Source of the DNA: Panorpa germanica
Lineage: Eukaryota; Arthropoda; Insecta; Mecoptera; Panorpidae
Reading direction: 5' to 3'
DNA length: 64,000 bases
NCBI GenBank assembly: GCA_963678705.1
Contig: OY783219.1
Coordinates: 1,240,001 to 1,304,000, forward strand
The position numbers were made by a program, and so were the translations under genes. Shown piece by piece: positions 1 to 11,601 of the stretch (positions are counted from its first letter, which is position 1; every line of letters starts with the position of its first letter). The notes under the pieces are model-generated. The model saw only the letters and a program-made list of their open reading frames with translations. It ran no database searches and was not told where the DNA came from.

Positions 1-968
1 TGTGAAAATTTATATTACTAAAAACGCATGTGCTTGATGCACATTAACTAAACTCAAATTAAAACACGAATGTGACTAGGAATGAAACAGTAAATTAAAT
101 ATCAAAACTGTGAGTGGGAATGAGGCTTAACAGGATACGATTAATGTAATTTTTTTTTGTAAATAATTTTTTTTTTTTTGGATATTGGGCTTTTTAGAGA
201 AATACTCTTATCGCTCTTAATATTGTTTATTTTATTCAATTTTATCTTGACAAAAAGAAATCATTACTTGCATACTACTATTCTCTATACCATTAATAAA
301 TTTACAAATTGTAAAAATCTGGGATGTCAATAAAAAAAAAAGGAATTAGAAGAAAAAATAAAGGTTTACAATCCCTGATCTAGAGTAGCAAAGTATATTA
401 GTCGTTCTTGTGGAAGTTATCTTTGTTCTTTCAGTTAGTCTCATTATACCACGACTTATTTTCAAAATATCTTCGTCAAGATACATCTTCTATCTTCTTT
501 TTGGCTGTTGAAATATGCTTCCTTCATTATTCGACCCTTCACCATTTCCACCCTTTCTCATCCGCATCTGTAGTACCAAGGCAATGGCAGTCGCAAATTA
601 CTTCGGCTTCATTAAACATTTTTTTAAGGGTTTTTATTTGATTTATATTTACAAGGACAGCTATTTAATAATTTTTCTTTTGCTTTAAAAATGAATAAAT
701 TTCTTTATTTTAATCTAATAAGGTAATATCTTGTTTGGCTGTTTCTCAAAGATTTATATTTAAAGGTATAACTAATTAATAACTTTAAAACTTTTTTTAA
801 AAATATATTTTTAAAACTTTTAATTCATTGAACGAAACTGAAAATCTACTAAAATCTTGAATATTTTCTATGTAAAATCAAATATGCAAATAATTGTTAG
901 AAAAAGAAATTTGTGGATCATGAAATAACATTTAGTAGGAATGCAATAGTCAGGACATACCTAATTTT
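1..968. other. AT-rich stretch without a recognisable gene
   Basis: Several short open frames occur here, but none has a recognisable domain, a convincing start context or splice signals. Poly-A and poly-T runs are frequent. I see nothing that I can call a gene. Confidence 0.5.
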
Positions 969-1660
969 CAATGGGCTTGTGTCCCTATTTTTTAGTGGTC
1001 GATTTTTAAATTTTTGATTGAAATTGATGTTATTAAATGTGTATTGGCATGTCTATTTTATTAAATATCTTCATGTTGACGAAGATATAGCAATTAAAAA
1101 CTTGAATTGTAGTTTTAGCGCTAGAAATGGTCAGCCATATTTGTATGACGTAAAATGCATTGCATACATCAGTTATTTGTTGAGTAGCTCAGTGCTGTGG
1201 TAATGTTTTGTAGGTGTGTAAGTCAAGTCAAAGAATAATAAGTTTTTATTTTATTTAACCCGGTTACGACAGACATAATATTTGAATTTGATTGTTCCTT
1301 GAAATAATTGTAAATAATATTGGATATTTTGATATATAAATACATATAGCAGAGATTTATGAGCTGTAAGGTTGGTAACCTGTAAACTTGTCAGAGTTCT
1401 GAAAAGAATATATATCTTTAACGCTCTGTCGTATAAAAGAGATAACAACTAGCGTTTGTGATGTCACATGAAGTTGGAATGTGTACAACGTTGAATTCCT
1501 TTAATAATTAAAGATACAAAATGACTTTTTGAATTGTTAATATCTCCTAACATATAAGGAGTTATTAAAAAGTAATTTAACATTTGATGTTCTAGTAACC
1601 AACTTTATCAATATATAGTACAATTTTATAGAAATTAAGACATAGGACATAAGCCTATTG
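969..1660. mobile_element. Non-autonomous TIR element, copy A (692 bp)
   Basis: The segment begins CAATGGGCTTGTGTCC and ends with its imperfect inverse GGACATAAGCCTATTG, giving terminal inverted repeats of about 16 bp. The whole interior is repeated in inverted orientation at 11602-12208, including shared internal blocks such as the 'gtgctgtggtaatgttttgt' stretch. No transposase is encoded, so this is MITE-like. I could not find a convincing target-site duplication, so the superfamily is unassigned. The two copies differ by indels (692 against about 607 bp), which suggests they are not very recent. Confidence 0.7.
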
Positions 1661-2523
1661 CTTTCTAAGAGTTATACATCCAAATATCGGAGGCGCTTTG
1701 CTTATATTGATAGGAGAGAAGTTGGCATCTTAGCACATATTTTACATTATGTCCCATAACAAATCAATTGCAAACCGAAATTAAAACAACATATTTTTAG
1801 TAGCTTCCTTAATCTTTGATAAGTATAAGAACGAAGAGACTCTTCAATTTGATAAAAATCTTATGTTGAAATTTTCAGTTTTTTAAAAAGCCGAATTTGT
1901 TCAAAACTGCCTCCCTCTTGGGGCACTTTTGAACGGGCATAGGGCACTTCTGTACAAATTTTTTTGTTGGCGCAAAATGTCGTGATTCTCGATGTAACTC
2001 AAATCACAATGTTAAGCGTTGTCTTGATTGTTTCTTGTCGATTAAAACACGAAAAAACCAAGTGTTTATGTAAATCTGATGTTGGTAATTTACATTTAGT
2101 AGTGGACTGTATTTTTATTAAGAATTCACAGAGAAACACACTATTTAATAATTAAAGGAATTTATTTGAAATAAGCAGAAAAAGCACGTGTACAAAATAA
2201 CAATGTATATATATATGTTGCTAATTTAGACCCTTAATGTTAAGAGAGCAACCTGTTGCGTTGACGGTCAAAAAAGTAAGGGTGGTTTAAATGTCGGCAA
2301 TGATGCAAGGCATCAGTTACGTGTCAGTAGACAAAAAGTACCGTTGTCCACCTACAGATATTACGCAATGCATTATGTTTGCTTCGTATCGTCTATAACT
2401 ACGGACTTGGTTCCTTAAGTTAGACAACTAGGTGGCGGTTGGTCATCATTTAATATTTAAACCTTAAAATTAAAGAAATTCGCAAACATCCTGGCCGCTA
2501 TGAAACGGTTCCTATTAATTACA
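1661..2523. other. Intergenic; possible BEL 3' flank
   Basis: No coding feature is supported. The part next to the BEL remnant (about 2220-2520) is less AT-rich. Read on the minus strand it has a purine-containing stretch (GCGGCCAGGATGTTTGCG) just after the integrase, where a BEL polypurine tract and 3' LTR start would be expected. I found no matching second LTR in the window, so the LTR is only a suggestion. Confidence 0.3.
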
Positions 2524-4611
2524 TTAATTAAGTTTCATATTATTTAAGATGCGAATTATTCGAGATCTGGGGATTGTAGGTGGCAGATTTTTTGAATAGC
2601 TCTTTGGTGGGTTCCTCCTGGAGTCTTGATAGAGACGACTCGTACGATTCCATCCTTTCCAGGGTGCAATTCTAGAACTCTTCCTGTGGTCCATTTGTGC
2701 GTGCTGCCATTTGGTACGCTGTTGGAGTATGTTCAGATATTCCTTGTGCCAGCATTTCCAAAATGTCGTCCTCATCTGTTGGATAATATTGAAGGCAGTT
2801 AATCTTGTTTTAACTGGTGTGTCCTCGGCAGTTCCCAGAGTGGAGACTGGAGGTCGACCAATGAGAAAATGTCCAGGACAGAGAGGATATAGGTCATTAG
2901 GATTAGTAGAAAGGGCAGTGAGAGGTCTTGAATTTATAATTGATTCTATTTGAGTTAATACAGTATATAAATCCTCAAAAGTTAAATTCGAATTGTGCAT
3001 TACACGTCGAAGGTGATGTTTGACGGATTTTACTGCAGCTTCTCACAGACCCCCATGATGTATTGATCGTGGAGGTATAAATTTCCAAGAAATTCCGCGA
3101 GATTCTACAGTAGTACATACAGTATGTTGGAATGATGTATCTGATAATAGTTGACCTAGGTCTCTCAGATAATTTCTAGCGCCTACAAAATTTGTTCCAT
3201 TGTCAGAAAATACTTGTGCAGGCGTACCTCTACGTGCGATAAATCGTTGAAATGCTAACAGGAATGCTTGCGTAGTAAGATCTGTTACCAATTTAAGATG
3301 TACAGCTTTAGTAGTAAAACAAACAAATAATGCTATGTATGACTTTAATAATTTAGAATTCCTACCATATCTATTTTTGATCATTACTGGACCTGCATAA
3401 TCAATACCTGTTGTGCTAAACGGGTAAACGGCTGTTATGCGTTCAACTGGCAAGTCACCTAATGGTGCATAATAAGAAGCGGGTTTGTGTTTCATACAAA
3501 TTATGCATTCTTTGGTGACTTGCTTAGCAAGTGTGCGCCATGAGATAGGCCAGTATTTTTCTCTAATAGAATATAATAGTCCCTGCGGACCTGGGTACAA
3601 ACATTCTAAATGCTTTGCTTTCATAATCAGTTTTGTGATCGCGTGTGCCTTGGGTAAAAGAATCGGGTGTTTGAAATCATATGCAATGTCTGAATGTTTA
3701 AGTCTTCCGCCCACTCGAATTAAACCAAGTGTGTCAACAAAGGGTTGTAATGAACGCAGATTACTACTGTTACTGACGGATTGTCCTTTGTGCAATAATG
3801 TCAGTTCTTTACAAAATTCTTGTTCCTGTGCTATCCGAATCAGTTTTGTAGTAGCCGTTTCTAATTCAACAGAAGTTAAAACACCTGTACTTCTGTTGCC
3901 TCGCAGTGCGCGAGCATTATTTATAAAACGTGAACAATAGGCTGCGATTCGAACGAGCCTGTTTAGATTTGAATATCTGGTAAATATGTCATGTACCGTT
4001 TTGCTAAGTGCATTGATAATTACTGGCGGTTTGACTTCAGGTAAATCTAATATTTCCAAGTCGTTTGGGATTGGCCAGTGTGTCGGTGTTAAGTGCAACC
4101 AACCTGGACCTTTCCACCATAAAGAAGCATTTCTCAATTCACTAGCATCTAAACCGCGGGATATAAGATCAGCTGGGTTTTGATTCGTTGATATGTGGGA
4201 CCAACAATCTGCATTGGTGTTACGCTGAATGTGAGCAACTCTGTTTGCAACAAATGTTTTTAGCTGATTAGATGGAGTTTTAATCCATGCCAACACAATT
4301 GTTGAATACAATATTGTTCTCGTGACAGTTAGATTAAGGGATGCTTTAACCTGTTTCATTAGGTCTGTCAAAATACTAGCCCCACATAGTTCAAGTCGTG
4401 GAACTGTAAGTGCCTTTAAGGGTGCTACTCTAGATTTCGCACATAACAGTTTAACCTTGGCGTCACCATTCGCGTTAATACTTTTGACATAAACACATGC
4501 TCCGTATGCTTGTAATGAAGCATCGCAGAAACCATGTAGTTCTATAGATGTGGGATCTATGCATAGTACATGTCTTGGAATGGTAAATTCCAATATAATA
4601 TGTAGCCACAT
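2524..4611 (-). pseudogene. BEL RNase H and integrase region, one in-frame stop
   Basis: Reading down the minus strand, an RNase H-like segment (LHGFCDASLQAYGACVY, about 4485-4540) is followed by a Pao-type region. Then come an integrase zinc-binding segment (C-I-I-C near 3500) and the retroviral integrase core. Two catalytic acidic residues are visible: the D in GIDYAG (near 3410) and the D in FSDNGTNF (near 3200). An in-frame TGA at 3043-3045 interrupts the frame. The glutamate codon of the catalytic triad lies directly after it, and the frame then continues open to 2524, through the conserved IINSRPLT motif. The stop therefore splits the triad. The N-terminal side joins the RT fragment in a different frame at about 4612. 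Confidence 0.85.
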
Positions 4612-5233
4612 ATCTATGTGCCCTGAACCTAAGTAAGATTGACAGAAGACTTGATTGTATCGTGGGCCCTACAGATTGAATATTATTGAGAGAGACTCCA
4701 GACGTCATTGTCATAGAGCCGTCAAACACTACTCTCAATTTTGTTGTCGTACTCGAAAGTTTGAGCACACCATGATGTGGTAAATAATAGCTGTTCGTAT
4801 TATTGTCATCTGAATGAACTCTAGACATATGTCCGAGACGTTCATAGTTGCTCATAAATTCAGTGTATTGTTGCATTAGACTTGAGTTTTTTGCTAATCG
4901 TTTCTCAAGTGCATAGAATCGTTTCAATGCGTAAGCCTTTGAGTCGCCCAGCCGATCTGGGGACTCCTTCAGCGGAATTCTAACTGTAAATCTACCTGTG
5001 TTGTCTTGACTAACATGTTGCAGGAAGTGCTTCTCGCAAGCTTCTTCTTCTAATGATAGTGCCCTAACTAATGGTGATTCTTCTATTTCCCAAAATGTCT
5101 GAAATTGACTTTGAACCAACCGTGTTGATGTATGTAAACAAGTTGTGTTACGTTCCATATTTGATACACAATGCCCTGTTACAATCCATCCAAGCTGCGA
5201 CTGATGCAATGCTAGATTGCTGTTTCCTAACCT
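4612..5233 (-). pseudogene. BEL reverse transcriptase N-terminal fragment
   Basis: The minus-strand frame contains QLGWIVTG, then a long linker, and then the typical Pao/BEL RT entry KLRVVFDGSM...GVSLNNIQSVGPTIQ...LLSILLRFRAHRYVAT. Immediately after RYVAT the sequence jumps to the end of RNase H (FTIPRHV) in another frame. The RT palm with its YxDD box and the thumb have been deleted. The polymerase cannot be functional. The frame is still open at 5210-5233, where the neighbouring TIR begins, so the 5' part of pol is lost. Confidence 0.8.
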
Positions 5234-5612
5234 GGGGCGCTATTCCTGAGTTCAATCGAATCGTAAACTCTTCTTCTTTCCGTAAAAATCACTCGATTTA
5301 CTCAAAAGTGCTATTCCTGAAAATTTTTCGAAAATTTACGAGCAGAGAAATCGAACAAAAAAGTGAACATTAGCACGTCAACTATTTAGCTTGCGAATGT
5401 ACGATCGAACAGTAAATTTTAGTGATTTTTATTAGTTTTCACTGTTTCAGGCAAGAGTATTTAGAAGATTTATAGAAATGTCAAAAAAATAAATATTTGT
5501 GTGAAGTTAACCTAAAATTTTTCTATTACTTTTTATTGCGCTTTATATTAATTTAATAAAAATATTTATATTTTTATTAAATTAATATATTATTTATAAT
5601 AATTTAAAAAAA

Positions 5613-6692
5613 TATAATATTAAGAAGTATTGCTTTAAATAATTTAGCTATGCTTGAAGAAACGGAGTTAAATTATATGGAAAATGAAATACAGTTAAGA
5701 AAATACAACCATTAGAATCAGAAACTAGACGTAGCCAAAACACTTAATTAATAGATTATTTATTATATTTATAATAGAATCTAATTTATAATAGAATATA
5801 CTGTTTATGTATTAATAAAATTAGAAACAGTATATTGTGTTTATTCTTAAATACACGTATTAAAATAAGTGCTGTTTTTTTAATCTATCGTAATTTAACA
5901 AATATAATGTATTCTAATATTCTATTAATGCATATAATTTTTAAAATGCAATTGTTAAATGATTAAAAGTTCTATAAAATCAATAATATATATAAATTAA
6001 AATATATAAATTATTATGCAAACCCAAGGGGCCCTATTCCTGAATTTTGCGAGCAATGTTCGCAATCGAACAGATTCGATCTAAACGAGTGAAGTAAGAT
6101 TCGATCACAATTGAAAACACTATTCCTGAATACAATCGAAACTAACATTCTCCATTCGATTGAATATATTGTGTAGAACGTTTTGTAGACCAGCAAAATG
6201 CGGGAAATTTAAATTAATTTAAATATTTTTTGTAAGTTTGTCATTATCTGGTTAAACTATTATTTCTACCGTTTTTCTGGATTTTATAAGAAGCATTTAT
6301 CTTAGTATAGTACAAATTTAATATTGAATACGGAGTTTGCATAATAATTTATATATTCTCCTATTTATTAATTTTTTAGAACTTTTAATCATTTCACAAT
6401 TGGATTTTAAAAATCATATGCATTATTAGAATATTAGAATACATTATATTTGTTAAATTATGATAGATTAAAAAAACAGCACTTATTTTAATAAGTATAT
6501 TTAAGAATAAACACAATATACTGTTTCTAATTTTATTAATAAATAAACAGTATATTCTATTATAAATAAGATCTACTAATTAAGTGTTTATAATGGTTGT
6601 ATTTTCTTAACTGTATTTCATTTTCCATATAATTTAACTCCGTTTCTTCAAGCATAGCTAAATTATTTAAAGCAATACTTCTTATAGATGTC
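5613..6692. repeat. Large imperfect palindrome (two ~350-400 bp arms)
   Basis: The arm 5613-6025 is found again inverted at 6339-6692. Shared blocks include the run ending 'gaaacggagttaaattat' and the block around 'cagtatattgtgtttattc'. The loop, about 6026-6338, holds two degenerate CTATTCCTGA-type motifs. The structure could extrude as a long hairpin. Confidence 0.7.
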
Positions 6693-7397
6693 ATTTTTAT
6701 TAAATTAATATAAAGCTTAATTAATATTAATATAATATAAATATTAATATAAATTAATCTTAATATATAAAAGAAAGACGGGTTTGTTGCAACACTTATA
6801 ACTCGAGATCTGCTGAACCAATATTCATGGTTATTGATTCGTTGGATTTGTCTTCGCCCCGAATAGCATAATACATCTTAAAAACAATGAAAATATATAA
6901 AACAAAGACGGGTTTGTTACAACACTTACAATAGCATAATACATCTTAAAAACAATGAAAATTCGAAATTTAAAAAACTCGACAATGAAAACTCGATACT
7001 TAATCATTTCAATAAATGCTGATTTGTTTATTTCATGTCAAACATTTGTTGTCATGACAACATGTTGTAACAACTATTCATTTGTGCGTTCAGAAATTTA
7101 TTTTTTGTAAAATGTCTCGAAAGTTCAGGTACTGTTATATTTGTTTGTTTTAGACATTAATTTGTGTAGATTATTTAATAATTATTTAATTTTTAATTTC
7201 AGAAAATAATACCTAAGATTTATTGTACAGGTTAACAAAAGTGTAAATGTCTTTTTATAGGTTATCTATAACTATAATTTTTCTTGATAAGCTATTCATA
7301 TGTAGTGCTTATATACTCTTTGAGCTATTGTCTATGTCTCGAAAGTGGTTTTTTGTGGTTTTATGCGAGTGCACATTCAGTATTAATATTAATAACT

Positions 7398-8282
7398 ATG
7401 CCGCGTCCTAGAAGATCTAATCTTTCCCAGCGGAGCCGTAATGCAATTAGGCAACGGAATATCGCGAGTCAATTATCTGATGAAGAACGAGAAATTGCAC
7501 GAGAAGAGCACCGCGTTAGTATGGAGCAAAGAAGGGCCCTAATTCGTGCTTCTCAAACACAAGAGCAAAGAGAGGTAGCCCGTGAAACGGCTAGGTTAGA
7601 AACGAGAAATCGTCGAGCTTATCGTACAGATGAACAGAGGAATAATCTTCGAAGTGCAAGAAGAAATGGTTCAAGTATTGATTTGAATCGAGCAGCGTTT
7701 CTATATGATTGCACCATCGACTACAGCTTGCATCGTTTAGTTTGCATTGGTCCAATGGACGTTGTTTGCCAGCATTGTGGAGCATTGAGGTTTGCTGGTG
7801 AAACGCCTGGTTTGTGCTGCCTTAGTGGTAAAGTGAAATTGCCATCATTGGTCCCGCCACCAGAGCCATTGTGCTCCCTGCTTTATGGCGAAACACTAGA
7901 ATCACGACATTTTCTAGCGAACACTCAAAAATACAATGTCTGTTTCCAAATGACTTCATTTGGGGCGGAAATTATCGAAGAACACGGATATAATCCGACA
8001 TTTAAGGTAATTTACGTTAAAAACTATATTTTCTATGATTGTAAAAAAAATCTGGAATGTAGTTTGTTAGATTTCTGTATTTGGCATGTTATTATTTGAA
8101 AAAAAAAAGTGTTTGTAAAAAAAGTGTTTGTAAATCTAACTATAACTATGGCTTAGACTTTACAGATTCAAGGCCAGATTTGCCATCGCATTGGATCATT
8201 GCAACCTATAGAAGATGCACAGCATAAATTCTTGCAAATATACTTCATGGGCAATATGGAAAAACAACTTGACCGGCTTTAA
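7398..8282 (+). pseudogene. Helitron RepHel N-terminal region, spliced and truncated
   Basis: The frame starts MPRPRRSNLSQRSRNAIRQR (ATG at 7398) and is arginine- and glutamate-rich for about 100 residues. It then carries the Helitron zinc-finger signature CQHCGALRFAGETPGLCC followed by GKVKLP. After NPTFK there is a plausible intron at 8007-8165 (donor AAG|GTAATT, acceptor TTTACAG|ATT, phase 0). It restores the conserved continuation IQGQICHRIGSL to a stop at 8280-8282. Beyond that, related sequence to about 8480 is frameshifted and the Rep catalytic motifs are absent. An upstream in-frame extension to 7284 is unlike RepHel and is probably 5' leader. Confidence 0.75.
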
Positions 8283-8545
8283 GGGATCAACACAGCTACG
8301 AAAAGAGCAATTCTCCAAGATCTGCAGCAAATGCTTCATGAACATCATGCATTGGTCAGGCTGTTCAAGACTTCAAGAAACTTCAACTGTCTGTAAATAT
8401 GAGAGTTGCATTGTTGAACGATCTATCTGCTGATGATTTCTCGAAGCAATTGCTGACTATCGGTAATGACCGTGTTCCTGTTGACAAATCGAGCGGTTTG
8501 ATTTCATTTTCTTAAAATGTTTGCAATTTTGTATCATCAAAACAC

Positions 8546-9211
8546 GTGCTTATCAACAAAGTATTCCCGGATATCATTGCTAACCACAAAAATACTAAAT
8601 GGTTAAGTGAGCGAGCAATTTTGGCCGCTAAAAATAAAGATGTAGATGACCTCAATTTTATAATTCAAAATCAAATCGTAGGTACTCTGTATTCATTCAA
8701 ATCTATCGACTGTGTAACAAACGAAGAAGAAGCCACTAATTATTTAAGTGAATTTTTAAACTCCTTGGATGTGCCTGGTTTACCACCGCACAATTTAAAA
8801 CTTAAGGTTGGCTCGGTAGTCATCATGCTTAGAAATTTAAACCAACCAAAACTGTGCAATGGAACGCGTTTGGTGATAAAAAAACTGATGAGCAATGTGA
8901 TTCACGCGTCGATACTTAAAGGAAAATTTAAAGATGAGGAAGTTCTTATTCCAAGGATTCCGATGATCCCAACGGATATGCCATTTGAGTTTAAACGAAT
9001 TCAATTCCCGATTCGTCTTGCCTTCGCCATGACGATCAACAAATCACAGGGCCAATCCTTGACTATTTGTGGCCTCAATCTAGAAAATGCATGTTTTTCT
9101 CATGGTCAATTGTACGTGGCATGCTCACGTGTCGGCAAACCATCCGCTTTATTTGTTCTTGCGCCTGACCAAAAAACAAAGAATGTCGTTTACCACAAGG
9201 TGCTTGAATGA
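8546..9211 (+). pseudogene. Helitron helicase C-terminal fragment
   Basis: This 221-codon frame is the C-terminal third of a Pif1-family Helitron helicase: SERAILAAKN, LPPHNLKLKVGSVVIMLRN, the motif V/VI region TINKSQGQSLTICGL and YVACSRVG. It ends normally before the 3' terminus of the element. Walker A and B motifs are not present upstream, so an internal deletion joined this part to the N-terminal region. A homologous sequence is found on the minus strand at 45724-46425, so two copies of related Helitrons exist in the window. Confidence 0.9.
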
Positions 9212-9872
9212 AAATCCCATTAATGAATTAATCCGAGTGTATTCCAATTTGCACAACATAGTTTTCAATCATTTTTTTCTGACATGAGTTTGAATTACTT
9301 AATTATTATTATTTTTTTAATTTTTATTCTCATTCTGTATGTTTTCGTCATCATTTATCATAATAAAATACTTTTATGTTTCTATATATATTAATAAATA
9401 TTATTTTGTATCATTGTATTACGTTCATCAAAGCCTAAATTAGTTCAGCTAAAAGGTAACACGACATTCATTGACTGTTAGGCGGTACGAAGTTCGCCGG
9501 GTCAGCTAGTATAAATATAAATAATAATATAAATAAAAAGTAATAGAAAAATTTTAGGTTAACTTCAACAAATAATTATTTTTTTGACATTTCAAAAAAT
9601 TAAAAAATTGACATCAGAAAAATAGAGCAAGCAACACAAATTTTACTAAATACTCTTGCCTGAAACAGTGATAACTAATAAAAATCACTAAAATTTACTG
9701 TTCGATCGTACATTCGCAAGCTAAATAGTTGACGAGCAAATGTTCACTTTTTTGCTCGATTTCTCTGCTCGTAAATTTTCGTAAAATTTTCAGGAATACC
9801 ACTTTTGAGTAAATCGAGTGATTTTTACGGAAAGAAGAAGAGTTTACGATTCGATTGAACTCGCCCCTGCGG

Positions 9873-10078
9873 TGTGTAATTCAAGAAGTTGGTTTATTAA
9901 TAAATGTATTTTAAGTGAAATCAACAAGTGTTATCATTTGCAAAGTTACTAGCCTCTCTAGAAGTACTATATGTGTAGTGTATATCTGTTTACTAGGAAC
10001 CAGTCCGAACTAAACACTTTAAGTACAAAGAGTCTGACCTTACAACTCAGACTAGATATAGCTACACACCATTTTGAT
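9873..10078 (+). repeat. LTR-like segment with adjacent 5'-internal sequence
   Basis: The 206-bp segment starts TGTGTAATTC and ends GCTACACA (TG...CA style). It is followed by CCATTTTGATCCTTCGAACC, which resembles the start of the internal region of some insect LTR elements. No second copy is in the window. It lies directly beside the foldback element and is in plus orientation, so it need not belong to the minus-strand BEL remnant. The assignment is tentative. Confidence 0.35.
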
Positions 10079-10120
10079 CCTTCGAACCGGATATTACATC
10101 GGTTCAATTCCAATTACAAT

Positions 10121-10665
10121 AATAAATATAGAATTTAAATAATTCAATAATATTGTTTTTTTGTACGAAAAATGTAACTGATAGGAATAATATGTTGTAT
10201 ACATAATTTATTGAACTGAACTGGAGGGTACTGCAAATTCATGAAATTATTGTTAACAAATTCATACTTAGAAATTAGAAATTAGAAATAGGGGGCGTTG
10301 AGAAAGTTTAGAGGCCCAGTGTAAAGTAATATTATTAATTTAACAAAGTTTAAAATTTAAAGTTGGTCAAGTAACGAATAAATTAAAAATATTTTTTTTA
10401 GTCAGTACATAATTAAAAAACATAAAAAAACTTTAATGAAGGTCTCTACATTTTCTATTTTTATTTTTGTCTCTCTGTACCAGTAAACAATTTGGTGAAG
10501 TGTCCTATTTAGTGACGTTTCTATTACTATTTCACTTCATTTATAGTTCGCATCAACTTTATCTTCATTTCTATTCCGACAGGTGGAGTAATTTCGCCAT
10601 TTGTAGCCGATAAAGTAGACATTTTATATGAAAGACTGTGAAAAACTGAACTATAAATGAACTCT
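10121..10665 (+). repeat. Dispersed repeat, copy 1
   Basis: About 545 bp, starting AATAAATATAGAATTTAAAT and ending near 'aaactgaactataaatgaac', occur again in the same orientation at 37619-38118 with small indels. Neither copy codes for anything recognisable, and the copies have no obvious terminal inverted repeats. It could be part of a longer non-autonomous element. Confidence 0.75.
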
Positions 10666-10981
10666 TTCATGACAAAAAAATCATGACACATCTTCAATAT
10701 GATGTCAAAGTGACTCCAAAATGTTTACTAGGTAGAAGGATTTCTACTTATTCACGTTTGATTTCATTTGGTTTATCCAAAATTCTCGATCTCCTTTAAT
10801 TATTTCGACAAATAAGTTTACCATTTACCAGAGTAAACAATAAAATAACAAATATCTTTATTAGAAATTTCAAGCTGGCCTTGTAACTGCAAAAAAGCAA
10901 AACATATAAAATTTTATTCTGTACAACATACTGTTGCAGAAAAATTTTCAATATATTATCACATGGTAATAATAATTATGG

Positions 10982-11450
10982 TTACTTTTCAAACGTTAAA
11001 AAGAAGTTTTTTTTACTTTTTGCTGCTTGTAATAAAGTTATTCTCTTTTGCGCAAGCGAAGGAACACACTTTACTTCTACAATGGCATTTTCATTTTTAA
11101 CTAAACCTAAAAGCATAATTTAAACTAGAACAACAATATATGAAAATCTGATTGTATAGATACCTACCATCGGGACTAGTAGTGAGATAAGGAAAATCAG
11201 GGTGAATAAATAATCCTGATTGTAAAACCTTCTTTGTATGAGCGCTTTCAAATAATGTAACGGCATGCAACTCATTAACTTTACCGTACTGCATATCTCT
11301 TGTTATTACTGTATTATACAAGATGATTCTTACATTGCCATCACAAATGCGCAACTTGTGAAAGGTCGCATTTTGCAAATATTTCCAAAATACGATGCTG
11401 GTAGTCTATCTTATCTATATTGACAGTATAAATCATTATCAAATTGGCCA
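10982..11450 (-). pseudogene. YqaJ-type viral recombinase/nuclease fragment, two exons
   Basis: Minus-strand exon 1 (11168 upward) contains MQYGKVNELHAV and SGLFIHPDFPYLTTSPDG, the signature of the YqaJ (lambda-exonuclease-like) domain found in insect transposons and viruses. A 61-bp intron (11107-11167) has donor G|GTAGGT and acceptor TTTTAG|GT. Splicing restores the codon in SPDG|LVKNENAIVEVKC, which supplies the catalytic E-x-K. Exon 2 ends at a stop at 10982-10984. Upstream of about 11378 the homologous segment FGNICKMRPFTSC lies in another frame, so the gene is frameshifted and truncated. The parent element is not identified. Confidence 0.65.
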
Positions 11451-11601
11451 ACAGTATCTTCTAGGACTTGTGCAATCTTTGCACTGGTGGGCTGTAAATA
11501 ATATTTGTAAATAATATTGATATAAAAGGAAACGTTATACATTAATACCCATGTTGTATTTAAGTAATTTTTCCAGACAAAGCTTTTTAAATCTTTGTCG
11601 C

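Larger units (their letters stand above)
2524..5233 (-). mobile_element. Pao/BEL LTR retrotransposon, internal pol remnant
   Basis: Minus-strand order is: start of reverse transcriptase, RNase H, integrase, as in BEL/Pao pol. gag, protease and the RT palm are missing. The upstream side ends exactly where the terminal inverted repeat of another element begins (5234), so that element, or a rearrangement at its border, truncated the retrotransposon. No matching pair of LTRs is visible. This is a dead copy. Confidence 0.85.
6758..9509 (+). mobile_element. Helitron, internally deleted (2.75 kb)
   Basis: The element begins TCTTAATATATAAAAG after an A and ends CTAG before a T, matching the Helitron rule of 5' TC, 3' CTRR and insertion between A and T. 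A short hairpin (GGCGGTACGAAGTTCGCC, near 9481-9498) precedes the 3' CTAG, as in autonomous Helitrons. It sits inside the foldback element, whose arms continue on both sides. It encodes only the N-terminal zinc-finger part and the C-terminal helicase part of RepHel. The HUH Rep domain and helicase motifs I to III are gone. The 5' terminal ~35 bp is partly repeated at about 6892-6925. Confidence 0.85.
5234..9867. mobile_element. Foldback-like element with ~330-bp TIRs, host of a nested Helitron
   Basis: The left end (5234 to about 5560) and right end (about 9530 to 9867) are near-identical inverted repeats that start GGGGCG and contain the repeated decamer CTATTCCTGA or a close variant. Inside are two further inverted arms, about 5613-6025 and 6339-6692, around a ~310-bp centre. 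The centre carries degenerate copies of the terminal sequence. Subtracting the Helitron at 6758-9509 leaves an element of about 1.9 kb with no coding capacity. No clear target-site duplication is visible, so the superfamily is not assigned. Confidence 0.7.

Noticed and set aside
408..641. Short open frame in the left flank
   Set aside because: No domain, no start context and no neighbour support; the length is expected by chance in AT-rich DNA.
2711..3940. Plus-strand frames opposite the BEL pol
   Set aside because: They are shadows: the minus strand shows integrase and RNase H motifs in order.
9873..10078. 5' LTR of the minus-strand BEL remnant
   Set aside because: The adjoining primer-site-like sequence lies on the plus-strand downstream side, so the orientation is opposite to the BEL pol, and no matching partner LTR was found.
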